Shown here piece by piece: positions 17,762 through 25,415 of a stretch of 64,000 bases of DNA. The notes below the pieces were generated by a model, which worked only from the letters and a program-made list of their open reading frames with translations, searched no databases and was not told the origin of the DNA. This DNA is from Fulvimarina pelagi HTCC2506 (GTDB lineage Bacteria; Pseudomonadota; Alphaproteobacteria; Rhizobiales; Rhizobiaceae), in NCBI RefSeq assembly GCF_000153705.1, contig NZ_DS022272.1, positions 1,991,839 through 2,055,838 of the forward strand, given 5' to 3'. The number at the start of each line of letters is the position of its first letter. The stretch's first letter is position 1. A program made the position numbers and the translations under genes.

Positions 17762-18025
17762 TCAAGTGCGACTGACGAACTTGCTGAACTGCGAATTGTC
17801 ACCGGAATCATCTACGAGAAGCGCAAGATTCTGTTCTTCGAAGATCTCGAAGAAGCGCTCCCATGAGATCGGCTCCAACCCATCGTTGTCCTGACCGTGA
17901 TCGAATCGTAAGAGGCCTGAACCACCATCTCCCTTCGTGTCCGAGACGACCGACGGCCTGCCTTTGTTTTCAGCAGCCCAGGCCTTGATCGCATCGTGGT
18001 CGGTCAACTGTTTGTTGCTGGCCAT
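17762..18025 (-). CDS. Small conserved hypothetical protein
   Basis: An 87-residue acidic soluble protein. It begins with a helical DHDAIKAWAAENKGRPSVV segment, then a short glycine-rich turn and ISWERFFEIFEEQNLALLV, ending in a Phe-Ser-Lys-Phe tail. Rhizobial homologues of this shape are commonly mislabelled as 1,4-alpha-glucan branching enzyme, but the length and lack of any catalytic motif make that wrong. Function unknown. It precedes tspO on the same strand with a 109-base gap. Confidence 0.75.
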   Translation of the reverse strand: MASNKQLTDHDAIKAWAAENKGRPSVVSDTKGDGGSGLLRFDHGQDNDGLEPISWERFFEIFEEQNLALLVDDSGDNSQFSKFVSRT

Positions 18026-18074
18026 CTCGGTCCTCCGAATCTTGTTTTACCCGGAGAAAGACGCTCGGGAAGGC

Positions 18075-18770
18075 TTACCTGTTCCCTTCCGGCCGACCAT
18101 CGTCAGCATGCAAATCGAGCGAAGCGTCGAGCAAAAGCGGAAGCGGCGTCCAGAACCCGGTCGTGATGCCCGCACGCCTCAACATGTCGCCGGTCCATGT
18201 ATTGCATCCGAAAAGTGCCTGGAAAGAGCCTTTTGCAGGATAGAAGCGATCGAAGGCGCCGTAGCCCGCAACAGCGAGCGGGGTCGGTGCGGTGCTGTCC
18301 CCGGTTCGAAAGCTCTGGAGGATGGCGTCGAGCATGTCTCGGTAGCGGGCGTCGCTAATCGGAACCGCGCGCACGAAGGGCGCCTCCGGATCGATCGCGC
18401 CGGTGAGGCCGACGCGCAGGACGGAACGATCGCCGAGAATCGACCGGATCACCGGCATGAATTCGAGATCGCTCCAGGTCGGGGTGTTCACGTAGAACGT
18501 CTCGCCGCCCCAACCGATCATGATCCATTCGGCATCGGGGCGGGAAATTGGCAGCCCCGCGGATTCGATGAAGTCGAAAGCCTCACGGGTCATGGGATCG
18601 AGCGGCAGGGCGATGTCCGTGTGGATCGCGTTGGACAGGACAAGGACAGCGCGGGTGTGTGGCGCGTTGTGCGGCCCGGGCGCTCCGCCTCTCGGCACGA
18701 GGACCCCGAGTGCCAGGCCAAGTGCGACGAGAGCGAGGAGTGCGGCCAGCCCACTGAAACTTCGCTTCAC
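18075..18770 (-). CDS. DUF2459 (TIGR02117) family membrane-anchored protein
   Basis: About 231 residues with a single N-terminal membrane helix (roughly 5-25) and a periplasmic body. The stretch VLVLSNAIHTDIALPL and later WIMIGWGGETFYVNTPTW match the TIGR02117/DUF2459 family, whose function is not known; the family's NxWTG signature appears as CNTWTGDML. The start is uncertain: GTG at 18770 gives a compact signal anchor beginning KRSFSG, while a TTG at 18818 would add 16 residues. It is the only family member in the window and has no clear operon partner. Confidence 0.8.
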   Translation of the reverse strand: MKRSFSGLAALLALVALGLALGVLVPRGGAPGPHNAPHTRAVLVLSNAIHTDIALPLDPMTREAFDFIESAGLPISRPDAEWIMIGWGGETFYVNTPTWSDLEFMPVIRSILGDRSVLRVGLTGAIDPEAPFVRAVPISDARYRDMLDAILQSFRTGDSTAPTPLAVAGYGAFDRFYPAKGSFQALFGCNTWTGDMLRRAGITTGFWTPLPLLLDASLDLHADDGRPEGNR

Positions 18771-18838
18771 GATTGGACCCGGCCGTCTCACGTCGTGTGC
18801 CGGTGCATGGGTCCGCAAAGGGTCGGTCCGGCGCGCAC

Positions 18839-19045
18839 CTATTGCTCGCCGAGCTTCATCTCGGGATCGTAGGTCTTGCCCTCGACCGTCTTCGTCACCG
18901 CCTGTCCGCAGCGCATCGTCCCGCTCGCCTGATCGAAGGCATAGGTCGGCGAGCCGTGAAGCTCCCAGCCCTTCGAAAGCGCGAGAGAGACCTTGTGGCA
19001 GAATGCGGAATCGTCGGGCCCGCTCAGGAACCGATAGAGCTTCAT
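18839..19045 (-). CDS. DUF1737 domain protein
   Basis: A 68-residue protein matching DUF1737: MKLYRFLSGPDDSAFCHKVS at the start, then LSKGWELHGSPTYAFD. The ATG overlaps the stop of the upstream citrate-lyase-like gene (ATGA at 19042-19045), so it is made by coupled translation. DUF1737 is usually found as a short stand-alone protein or fused to other domains; its role is unknown. The longer frame upstream is the shadow of the neighbouring gene. Confidence 0.85.
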   Translation of the reverse strand: MKLYRFLSGPDDSAFCHKVSLALSKGWELHGSPTYAFDQASGTMRCGQAVTKTVEGKTYDPEMKLGEQ

Positions 19046-19935
19046 GGCGATGGATCCTTGGAATGCCGCCGCGCCTCGATCGCGTCGCGCAGCTTTAGTA
19101 TGCGATCGGCTTCGGCGAGGTGCAGCCGGTCGATGGTGCGGCCGTCCAGCGTCGCGACGCCGGCTTCGATGTCCGGCGACGTCGAAAACGCGTCGACCAT
19201 TTTCTTGGCCCATTCGATCGCGGCGCGCGGTGGCGAAAAGCGCTCGTTGGCCTCGCCGACCTGCTGGGGATGGATCGTCAGCTTGCCGTCAAAACCGAGA
19301 CGCTGGCCGCTGCCACATTCGCGCGAAAAACCTTCAGCGTCGTGCACATCCGGGAAGATGCTGTCGATTGCGCTCAGGCCGCGGGATTTGGCAGCGAGAA
19401 CGATGGTCGCCAGCCAGGGCGTCAGTTCGGTGCGGTCCCGGTCGGGCCTCATGCCGGAAGCAATCTTGAGCGTTCCGATCCCAACGACCAGGGCGGCGAG
19501 CCGGCCTGAGCTTTCGCCGGCGATAGCGGTGGCGTTGGCGACGCCGGTCGGCGTCTCGACCATCGCCCAGAGCTTCAGTCCTTCGGGCGCATCGGTCTCG
19601 TGAAGTGCGGTGACAATCTGGCGGACCACACTGGGCTCCTCGACCCGAGGGAGGAGGATCGCGTCGACCCCCGCGCCCCGAGCCGCAAGAAAATCCTCCG
19701 TGCCCCAGATGGTGTCGAGGCCATTGATGCGGACGATCCGCTCGCCAGCGAAAGTCGAGGTCGCAAGGTGGGCACGCAATTTCTCGCGCGCGTCCGGCTT
19801 GTCGGCGGGCGCAACGGTTTCCGAGAGATCGTAGACGATACCGTCGGCCTCGACGCGGTCGGACGCTTCCAGCGCGCGGGCGTTGCTCGCAGGGACGAGG
19901 AGTAGCGATCGGCGGGGCGGAACGGTTGTCGGCAT
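19042..19935 (-). CDS. CoA ester lyase, HpcH/HpaI (CitE-like) family
   Basis: A 297-residue TIM-barrel enzyme of the CitE-like group. Recognisable are RRSLLLVPASNARALEAS at the N-terminus, VYDLSETVAP (with the metal-binding acidic residue), RINGLDTIWGTEDF, AMVETPTGVANATAIA and the C-terminal GFDGKLTIHPQQV, the last being a strong family mark. Such enzymes cleave or hydrolyse malyl-, citramalyl- or related CoA esters. The precise substrate cannot be read from sequence. The gene starts a two-gene operon with DUF1737 and follows a DUF3179 gene by 42 bases. Confidence 0.88.
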   Translation of the reverse strand: MPTTVPPRRSLLLVPASNARALEASDRVEADGIVYDLSETVAPADKPDAREKLRAHLATSTFAGERIVRINGLDTIWGTEDFLAARGAGVDAILLPRVEEPSVVRQIVTALHETDAPEGLKLWAMVETPTGVANATAIAGESSGRLAALVVGIGTLKIASGMRPDRDRTELTPWLATIVLAAKSRGLSAIDSIFPDVHDAEGFSRECGSGQRLGFDGKLTIHPQQVGEANERFSPPRAAIEWAKKMVDAFSTSPDIEAGVATLDGRTIDRLHLAEADRILKLRDAIEARRHSKDPSP

Positions 19936-19977
19936 GGACGCTGTTTCGCGCGCCAGAATGCGCTTGGCAACCGCCGA

Positions 19978-20979
19978 TTACTCGATCTTGAGCTCGGGAT
20001 AGAATGCGTGAGCCACGAACGCGAAGGTGACCTCGTGGAGGGCGGGTTGGCCAGAAGCGTCTAGGACTTGGACATTGCCGACGTCTCGGCCCTCAGCGAT
20101 CCGCTCGGCGTCGAGGGCCGAGGCCTGCCCGGCGCTCCAGTCGAGCCGGTATCCGGCGCGCTCGAGCGAAACGGCCTCGCGGAGCTCATTCATCGGTATG
20201 GCAGCCATCGGCTCGCCGGCTTCGTTGCGGACGAGGACGACGCGCTCCATCGCGCCAATTCCGTCTGGCATGTCGCCGTCGTAGAGGAAGGGACGCGGCG
20301 CGCTGTCGTAACGAGTATAGGGGTTGCGACCGTAGTCACGCAGCATCGTCTCTGGCGGCCGGAGCACTTGAGCATCCGGATTGCGCTCTTTGAAACCCTG
20401 CCAAGCGACCAAGCCCGTCGGGATCATCGCGAGCGTGCGTCCGGCCAGATCTCCAACCAAGGCGCGACCGGTGAACTGCTGCCACCAGGTCTCGGTCTGA
20501 CGGTCGTACATGACGAGATCCGATCTTCTGAGCTTGCCGGTCGTGCCGAACTCCAGGACTCTTTGATCGAGGCGGCGATCGAAGACGATCGCTGAATTGC
20601 AGAGGGGACAATAAGTGACCGCGACCGGCACGTCCGCGATGCGGTCATTGACGATCTCATGGAACATCAGGATGCGCACCGGATAAGCGCGGGTTTCGCT
20701 TCCGATCGTCACCGGGATGACGGGCTCGCTCGCTTCAAGGTCGGTCTCTTGCGAAACGGGTATGAAGCGAGGTTCGTCGATCGAGGGGATGCCATCCTTC
20801 GGGGGGCCGCCGTCACGGACTTCCGACAGATCGATTTCCGACCGAGAAAAATCGGTCGTCCAGCCTTCGCGCTGAAATTGCTCGACACGGACAGAGGAAG
20901 CCTCCTGCGCAAGCCCTGCGGGGGCGCAGAGCATGGTGGCGAGAAGGCACATCAGGAAGAAAGGAACGTGGCGGAACAC
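19978..20979 (-). CDS. Exported DUF3179 family protein
   Basis: A 333-residue protein with a signal peptide (hydrophobic 5-22, cleavage near GLAQ) and the DUF3179 body: FMFHEIVNDRI-like ILMFHEIVNDRI, VAVTYCPLCNSAIVFDR with a CPLC pair, then MYDRQTETWWQQFTGRALVGDL. The two cysteines and many aromatic residues are conserved in the family, which has no assigned function. It ends with an alternating hydrophobic strand (VTFAFVAHAFYPE). It is placed 42 bases upstream of the CitE-like gene, so all three could be one transcript. Confidence 0.88.
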   Translation of the reverse strand: MFRHVPFFLMCLLATMLCAPAGLAQEASSVRVEQFQREGWTTDFSRSEIDLSEVRDGGPPKDGIPSIDEPRFIPVSQETDLEASEPVIPVTIGSETRAYPVRILMFHEIVNDRIADVPVAVTYCPLCNSAIVFDRRLDQRVLEFGTTGKLRRSDLVMYDRQTETWWQQFTGRALVGDLAGRTLAMIPTGLVAWQGFKERNPDAQVLRPPETMLRDYGRNPYTRYDSAPRPFLYDGDMPDGIGAMERVVLVRNEAGEPMAAIPMNELREAVSLERAGYRLDWSAGQASALDAERIAEGRDVGNVQVLDASGQPALHEVTFAFVAHAFYPELKIE

Positions 20980-21080
20980 GGCGGCCTCCTTTTTATTCGT
21001 CGGCTCCGATCAATTCTTCGTCCAAGATCTTCCGCGCGTTACCTGCGCTGGAAAGCAAAGCTCGAACCGGAACCGCCGAT

Positions 21081-21701
21081 ATGTCGATCTTCTCATGGAT
21101 CAGCGCGAACAGCAGCGTTCTCAGTGTCTTCATCAACGCTGCGATGCTGTGCGTTTGGGTGGTCTATCTTCAGCTGCTTCTCAACAGCTATCTCCGGCAG
21201 CGACGCTCCTCCATCCTGATCACACGGGGCGCCGGGACCGGCCTCAAGGCGCGCTGCCTCATCACGAATATGAGCCAGGAGCCGGTCTACGTGACGAGCC
21301 TCATCGCCGAACTCCAAACCGATCAGGACAAAAGCGAGATCCAGCTCACCGACATGCGCGAACTGTCGGAAGACCTCGGCATGGATCCGCGCTCTGCTAT
21401 GCGTCAGGGCAGTCTGGAGCGAGGGCGGTATCTCGACATCGGCCATTTCGATGCGTTGATCGAGCAACTGGCGAACGATGCGCCGAACATCGAGCGCAAA
21501 ACAGATATCAAGGCTGTCGAGATGACCGTGGTAGCCCTCTACGGTCCGGAAGAGTTGCCGGTCGGAGCGAAACGCAGGTTCACTGTCGATTGGCAGGCAG
21601 ACGAGAACACGCGGATCACGCCCAACACAGTCGTCACGCAACAGATCCACAAGAACAGCGAGCGCCGCCGCCTGATGCAAGAACTGGAGCGGTTCCTATA
21701 A
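21081..21701 (+). CDS. Membrane-anchored hypothetical protein
   Basis: A 206-residue protein I do not recognise as a named family. One membrane helix (about 13-33) is followed by a basic patch (RQRRSSIL) and a soluble domain of about 170 residues on the cytoplasmic side, judged by the positive-inside rule. The body looks like a beta-rich domain (GLKARCLITNMSQEPVYVTS and VEMTVVALYGPEE) followed by a polar helical tail. Similar proteins of unknown role occur in other Hyphomicrobiales. It reads away from the DUF3179 gene and is 113 bases ahead of an RHH-domain gene. Confidence 0.7.
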   Translation: MSIFSWISANSSVLSVFINAAMLCVWVVYLQLLLNSYLRQRRSSILITRGAGTGLKARCLITNMSQEPVYVTSLIAELQTDQDKSEIQLTDMRELSEDLGMDPRSAMRQGSLERGRYLDIGHFDALIEQLANDAPNIERKTDIKAVEMTVVALYGPEELPVGAKRRFTVDWQADENTRITPNTVVTQQIHKNSERRRLMQELERFL

Positions 21702-21814
21702 GTCGGCGCAGCGCAGGACACCAATTCCGTTGGCGCGATTATTCACGCACGAACCTTGCCAGCCTACCTTGAAACGGTTCTAATAAAATCCTGTTTCGGA
21801 AGAGGCTTCGCGTC

Positions 21815-22165
21815 ATGTGCCAGATGTTTGCAGGGATCGCGCCGGAGGAAATCGAAGGCGAAACGCGCTCGGTGAGGCTGAGCGGACATTCCACTTCGAT
21901 CCGACTGGAAGCCGCCTTTTGGCGCACGCTCGAACACCTTGCCGAGAGTCAGGACATGTCGCTGGCGAAGTTTCTGACGAAGCTGCATGACGAGGTTCTG
22001 GATCTGCGTGGCGAAGTAAGGAACTTCGCCTCTCACCTGCGCTGCGCCTGCCTCGTCCATCTGGAGCATCAGGGCGCGCAGGCGGCCAAGGCTTGGAATT
22101 GCGAAACGGGCAAGCGGACGATCCGTTCGATGAGTGAGAGCCAGCATTTGCCGCTGGCGAGCTGA
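21815..22165 (+). CDS. RHH_4 ribbon-helix-helix domain protein
   Basis: A 116-residue protein whose middle matches the RHH_4 family: RSVRLSGHSTSIRLEAAFW then LEHLAESQDMSLAKFLTKL and LRGEVRNFASHLR. The basic SIRL strand and two following helices form the DNA-binding unit used as dimers by the MetJ/Arc fold. RHH_4 proteins are conserved in alphaproteobacteria and their targets are mostly unknown. A GGAAGAGG site lies 9-16 bases before the ATG. The final 30 residues lack family similarity that I can see. Confidence 0.85.
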   Translation: MCQMFAGIAPEEIEGETRSVRLSGHSTSIRLEAAFWRTLEHLAESQDMSLAKFLTKLHDEVLDLRGEVRNFASHLRCACLVHLEHQGAQAAKAWNCETGKRTIRSMSESQHLPLAS

Positions 22166-22365
22166 CTTAAACCGAGCCGCCTGCGACAAGTCGGGCGCGA
22201 CGTAACACCATCCTACTACCTTTGCCGTTCTGCGATCGCCTAAGCTGCTCGAAACGACTTCGCGGGCGGGGACCGGTGCGCCCTCAACAACCTCTTGTCC
22301 CCAAGCGAAAGGACCACCCGGATACAAGCGGGTCCTATTGAAAAGACGACAGACGAGGAAACAGC

Positions 22366-22761
22366 TTGGCGAAAATGATCCATACGATGATCCGCGTTCT
22401 CGACGAGGCGCGGTCTGTCGAATTCTACGAAAAGGCCTTTGGACTGAAGGTCGCGGACCGCTTTCCGTTCGACGGGTTCACCCTCGTCTACCTTTCGAAC
22501 GACGATGCGACGCACGAACTCGAACTGACGATCAACGGCGACCAAAGCGAGCCTTACGACCTTGGAAATGGCTACGGCCACATCGCCTTCTCGGTCGAGG
22601 ATGTGAAGGCGGAACGCGAGCGCATGGTCGCCGCCGGCCTGTCGCCGAAAGACGTCAAGGAAATTGCTTACAACGGGGCACTGCTCGGCCGGTTCTTCTT
22701 CATCGAGGATCCGGACGGCTACAAGATCGAGGTTTTGGAGCGGGCTGGCCGTTTCCAGTAG
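22366..22761 (+). CDS. gloA: Lactoylglutathione lyase (glyoxalase I)
   Basis: A 131-residue single-domain metalloenzyme that converts the hemithioacetal of methylglyoxal and glutathione to lactoylglutathione. Metal-ligand positions are visible: His6 (KMIHTMIRV), Glu in ELELTIN, His in YGHIAF and Glu in YKIEVLE. SVEFYEKAFGL and FFIEDPDGYKIE are standard. The start is TTG at 22366, chosen because GAGGAA lies six bases upstream; an ATG three codons later would be 15 bases from that site. It precedes the Tat-exported small subunit gene by 76 bases, but a functional link is not evident. Confidence 0.93.
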   Translation: MAKMIHTMIRVLDEARSVEFYEKAFGLKVADRFPFDGFTLVYLSNDDATHELELTINGDQSEPYDLGNGYGHIAFSVEDVKAERERMVAAGLSPKDVKEIAYNGALLGRFFFIEDPDGYKIEVLERAGRFQ

Positions 22762-22837
22762 CTTCACACATACGGTGCCTGCCGGTCTCGGGAGGACCGG
22801 GAGGCGCTTCTTTCCATCGCCATCGGGAGGAAACGAT

Positions 22838-23374
22838 ATGGCGCTCAGAGACGATACCCTGGTTCAGAACCGCCGCGGCTTTCTGAAGTCCGGCGCGGGC
22901 TTGCTGGCCATGACGATCATGCCCTCCGGCCTCATCGTCGGCAATGCCTGGGCACAGATGCCGCAGTCGACGGACCCCGACACCTTCAAGACACTCGTCC
23001 AGATGTCGCGCGACTGCTATCCGCACGCCCAGATCGAGGACAAGTACTACGCAAACGCCGTCAATATCCTGGACGAGGCGGCCCGATCCTCCGAGGAAGA
23101 ACTTGCCTTCCTCGAAGACAACTGCGCCAAACTCGATAAGGCGGCGATGGACGCGCATGGGGTGCGCTATTCCGAAATTCCCTCGGACGACGATCGCACG
23201 GCGCTTCTGAAGCTCATCGAGACCGATCCGTTCTTTCAGAAGGTGCGCGGCAACCTGGTCGTCGGACTCTACAACCAGAAAGAGCTCTGGCCCGTCTTCG
23301 GCTACGAGGGTGCATCGGCAGACAAGGGCGGTTACATGGACCGCGGTTTCAACGACATCGACTGGATTTCCTGA
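22838..23374 (+). CDS. Tat-exported small subunit, gluconate 2-dehydrogenase subunit 3-like
   Basis: A 178-residue protein with a twin-arginine signal (NRRGFLKSGAGLL at residues 11-23) ending near AWA, after an excellent GGGAGG ribosome site. The mature part is helical with FKTLVQMSRDCYPH and KVRGNLVVGLYNQKELWPVFGYEG, the latter matching subunit 3 of membrane-bound gluconate and related FAD dehydrogenases. Such subunits lack a cofactor and carry their flavoprotein partner through the Tat pathway. The flavoprotein gene follows after 124 bases and has no signal peptide of its own, which agrees with hitch-hiking export. Confidence 0.85.
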   Translation: MALRDDTLVQNRRGFLKSGAGLLAMTIMPSGLIVGNAWAQMPQSTDPDTFKTLVQMSRDCYPHAQIEDKYYANAVNILDEAARSSEEELAFLEDNCAKLDKAAMDAHGVRYSEIPSDDDRTALLKLIETDPFFQKVRGNLVVGLYNQKELWPVFGYEGASADKGGYMDRGFNDIDWIS

Positions 23375-23498
23375 GGCGCCAGAGCGCCCGCTCCCGGCAC
23401 GGTCCGGAGTCCGTTCGATGAAACTTCACGCATGAAGAAGCGGTCCGCAGCAAGTCTCGAGGAGGAGACGCGGAAGAGAGGCTTCGGGAGGAGAAATC

Positions 23499-25067
23499 AT
23501 GCCAGCACCTTTTGACCACAACGATTCCAATGTCGTCGTCATCGTCGGCTCGGGCGCCGGCGGCGGCACGCTCGGATCCGAACTCGCGCAGAAGGGGATC
23601 GACGTCGTCATCCTTGAAGCCGGCTCGCGTCACGAGACCTGGGACTTCATCAACGACGAATGGGATTCCTTCGGCCAGCTCGCCTGGAAGGACAAGCGGA
23701 TGACCTCCGGCGATTGGCAGGTCGCCAAGGACTTCCCCAACCTGCCGGCCTGGATCGTAAAATCCGTCGGCGGATCGACGGTCCACTGGGCCGGCGCCTC
23801 GCTGCGCTTCCAGGAGCATGAATTCAAGGCGCGGACCAATTACGGCGAGGTGGAGGGCGCAAACCTTCTCGACTGGCCGATCGATCTTGCGGAAATGGAG
23901 CCATGGTACGCGAAAGCGGAAGACCGGATGGGCGTGACGCGCACCAACGGCATTCCGGGCCTGCCGGGCAACAACAATTTCAAGGTGCTCGAAGCCGGCG
24001 CGAAGAAGATCGGCTACAAGGAAGTCCACACCGGACGCATGGCCATCAATTCGGAACCGCGTGACGACCGGGCCTCCTGCATGCAGATCGGCTTTTGCTT
24101 CCAAGGCTGCAAGTCCGGCGCGAAGTGGTCGACCCTCGTCTCGGAAATCCCGAAGGGCGAGGCGACCGGGCGGCTGGAGGTTCGTCCGGACAGCCACGTC
24201 ATGCGGATCGAGCACGACGACTCCGGCAAGGTCACCGGCGTCGTCTATGCGGATGCGGAAGGCCGCGAGCAGCGCCAGAAGGCCCGCGTCGTCTGCGTTG
24301 CCGGCAACTCGATCGAAAGCCCGCGCCTGCTTCTCAACTCGAACTCTTCGATGTTCCCGGACGGTCTCGCCAACTCCTCGGGCCAGGTCGGCCGCAACTA
24401 CATGCGACACACTACGGGCTCGGTCTACGGGGTGTTCGACAAGCCGGTTCACATGTATCGCGGCACGACGATGGCCGGCATCGTGCAGGACGAGGCCAAG
24501 CACGACGACTCGCGCGGCTTCGTCGGTGGATACGAACTGGAGACGCTATCGCTGGGCCTGCCCTTCATGGCGGCCTTCCTCATGCCGGGCGACTGGGGCC
24601 GCGACTTCGCCGCCGACATGGAGCAGTATCGCAACATGGCCGGCCTGTGGATCGTCGGCGAGGACATGCCGCGCGAGGACAACCGCATCACGCTCGCGGA
24701 CGAAACGGACGAATATGGCATGCCGATCCCGAACGTGAATTTCGACGACCACCCGAACGATACGGCGATGCGCGATCACGCCTACAAACAAGGCTCAGCG
24801 ATCTACGACGCGGTGGGCGCGATGCGGACCATTCACACGCCGCCCTACCCCTCGACGCACAATCTTGGCACGAACCGCATGAGCGAGCGGCCGGAGGACG
24901 GCGTTGTCAACCGCTTCGGACAGGCGCACGATGTGCCGAACCTCTTCGTTTCGGACGGCTCGCAGTTCACGACTGGTGCTGCCGAGAACCCGACCCTTAC
25001 GATCGTTTCGTTGGCGCTACGCCAAGCCGATCATATCGCGAACCGGATGGGCAAGGGCGAGCTCTGA
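23499..25067 (+). CDS. GMC-family FAD-dependent dehydrogenase, large subunit
   Basis: A 522-residue flavoprotein. The FAD dinucleotide fold is VVIVGSGAGGGTLGSELA (11-28) with the acid end EAGS; VGGSTVHWAGASLRF follows, and the C-terminal domain ends with HNLGTNRMSE, with the active-site His, then NLFVSDGSQFTTGAAENPTLTIVSL, the GMC signature. AGICFQGCKSG-like FCFQGCKSGAKWS is typical of gluconate and sugar dehydrogenase alpha subunits. A GGGAGGAG ribosome site precedes the ATG. No cytochrome c subunit gene is next to it, so either an unlinked cytochrome or another electron acceptor is used. Substrate unknown. Ends at a strong intrinsic terminator. Confidence 0.88.
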   Translation: MPAPFDHNDSNVVVIVGSGAGGGTLGSELAQKGIDVVILEAGSRHETWDFINDEWDSFGQLAWKDKRMTSGDWQVAKDFPNLPAWIVKSVGGSTVHWAGASLRFQEHEFKARTNYGEVEGANLLDWPIDLAEMEPWYAKAEDRMGVTRTNGIPGLPGNNNFKVLEAGAKKIGYKEVHTGRMAINSEPRDDRASCMQIGFCFQGCKSGAKWSTLVSEIPKGEATGRLEVRPDSHVMRIEHDDSGKVTGVVYADAEGREQRQKARVVCVAGNSIESPRLLLNSNSSMFPDGLANSSGQVGRNYMRHTTGSVYGVFDKPVHMYRGTTMAGIVQDEAKHDDSRGFVGGYELETLSLGLPFMAAFLMPGDWGRDFAADMEQYRNMAGLWIVGEDMPREDNRITLADETDEYGMPIPNVNFDDHPNDTAMRDHAYKQGSAIYDAVGAMRTIHTPPYPSTHNLGTNRMSERPEDGVVNRFGQAHDVPNLFVSDGSQFTTGAAENPTLTIVSLALRQADHIANRMGKGEL

Positions 25068-25092
25068 TTCGGGCTTTTACTTTAAGGAAGGA

Positions 25093-25120
25093 GGCCCTCG
25101 TCGATCGGCGAGGGCCTTTT
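25093..25120 (+). terminator. Intrinsic terminator after the GMC dehydrogenase gene
   Basis: GGCCCTCG (25093-25100) pairs perfectly with CGAGGGCC (25109-25116) around an eight-base loop, followed by TTTT. It lies 26 bases after the stop codon, ending the small-subunit/dehydrogenase transcript. Confidence 0.9.
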
Positions 25121-25350
25121 CGCATGCTGGGACTAACGAGTCATGGCTCGTCCCCAAGGAATGAACATCGGCGTATAATTACCGACGCTTCTGCACACGA
25201 AACGCGCTCCTCGAGCTCCGCAAACCGAGGCAACTTCAGTCTTGCACCCCCCGCGAAATCTGTAAAACGCCTCGCGGTATTCTGACGGAGGTCTTTTTTA
25301 CACCAAGTTGATTTTCGCCCGCAGTCGGCCGGAAACCTCACATTTTGACT

Positions 25351-25379
25351 TTTGCAGTGCCGAATGGAGGGTGCTACGC
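25351..25379 (+). promoter_or_regulatory. Possible promoter of proVWX
   Basis: The 348 bases between the GMC gene and proV hold the terminator and then no gene. TTTGCA (25351-25356) and CTACGC (25374-25379) are 17 bases apart, with TTGACT just upstream at 25345. The start of transcription would lie about 30 bases before the proV ATG. The match is only moderate, and osmotic control cannot be read from it. Confidence 0.35.
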
Positions 25380-25415
25380 TCGCGCGAAAGCACAATCACT
25401 CTCTTCTAACGGCGC

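Noticed and set aside
24095-25285. 396-codon frame overlapping the GMC dehydrogenase
   Set aside because: Shadow frame: it has no family motif, and the flavoprotein signature is in the other frame; it also crosses a strong terminator.
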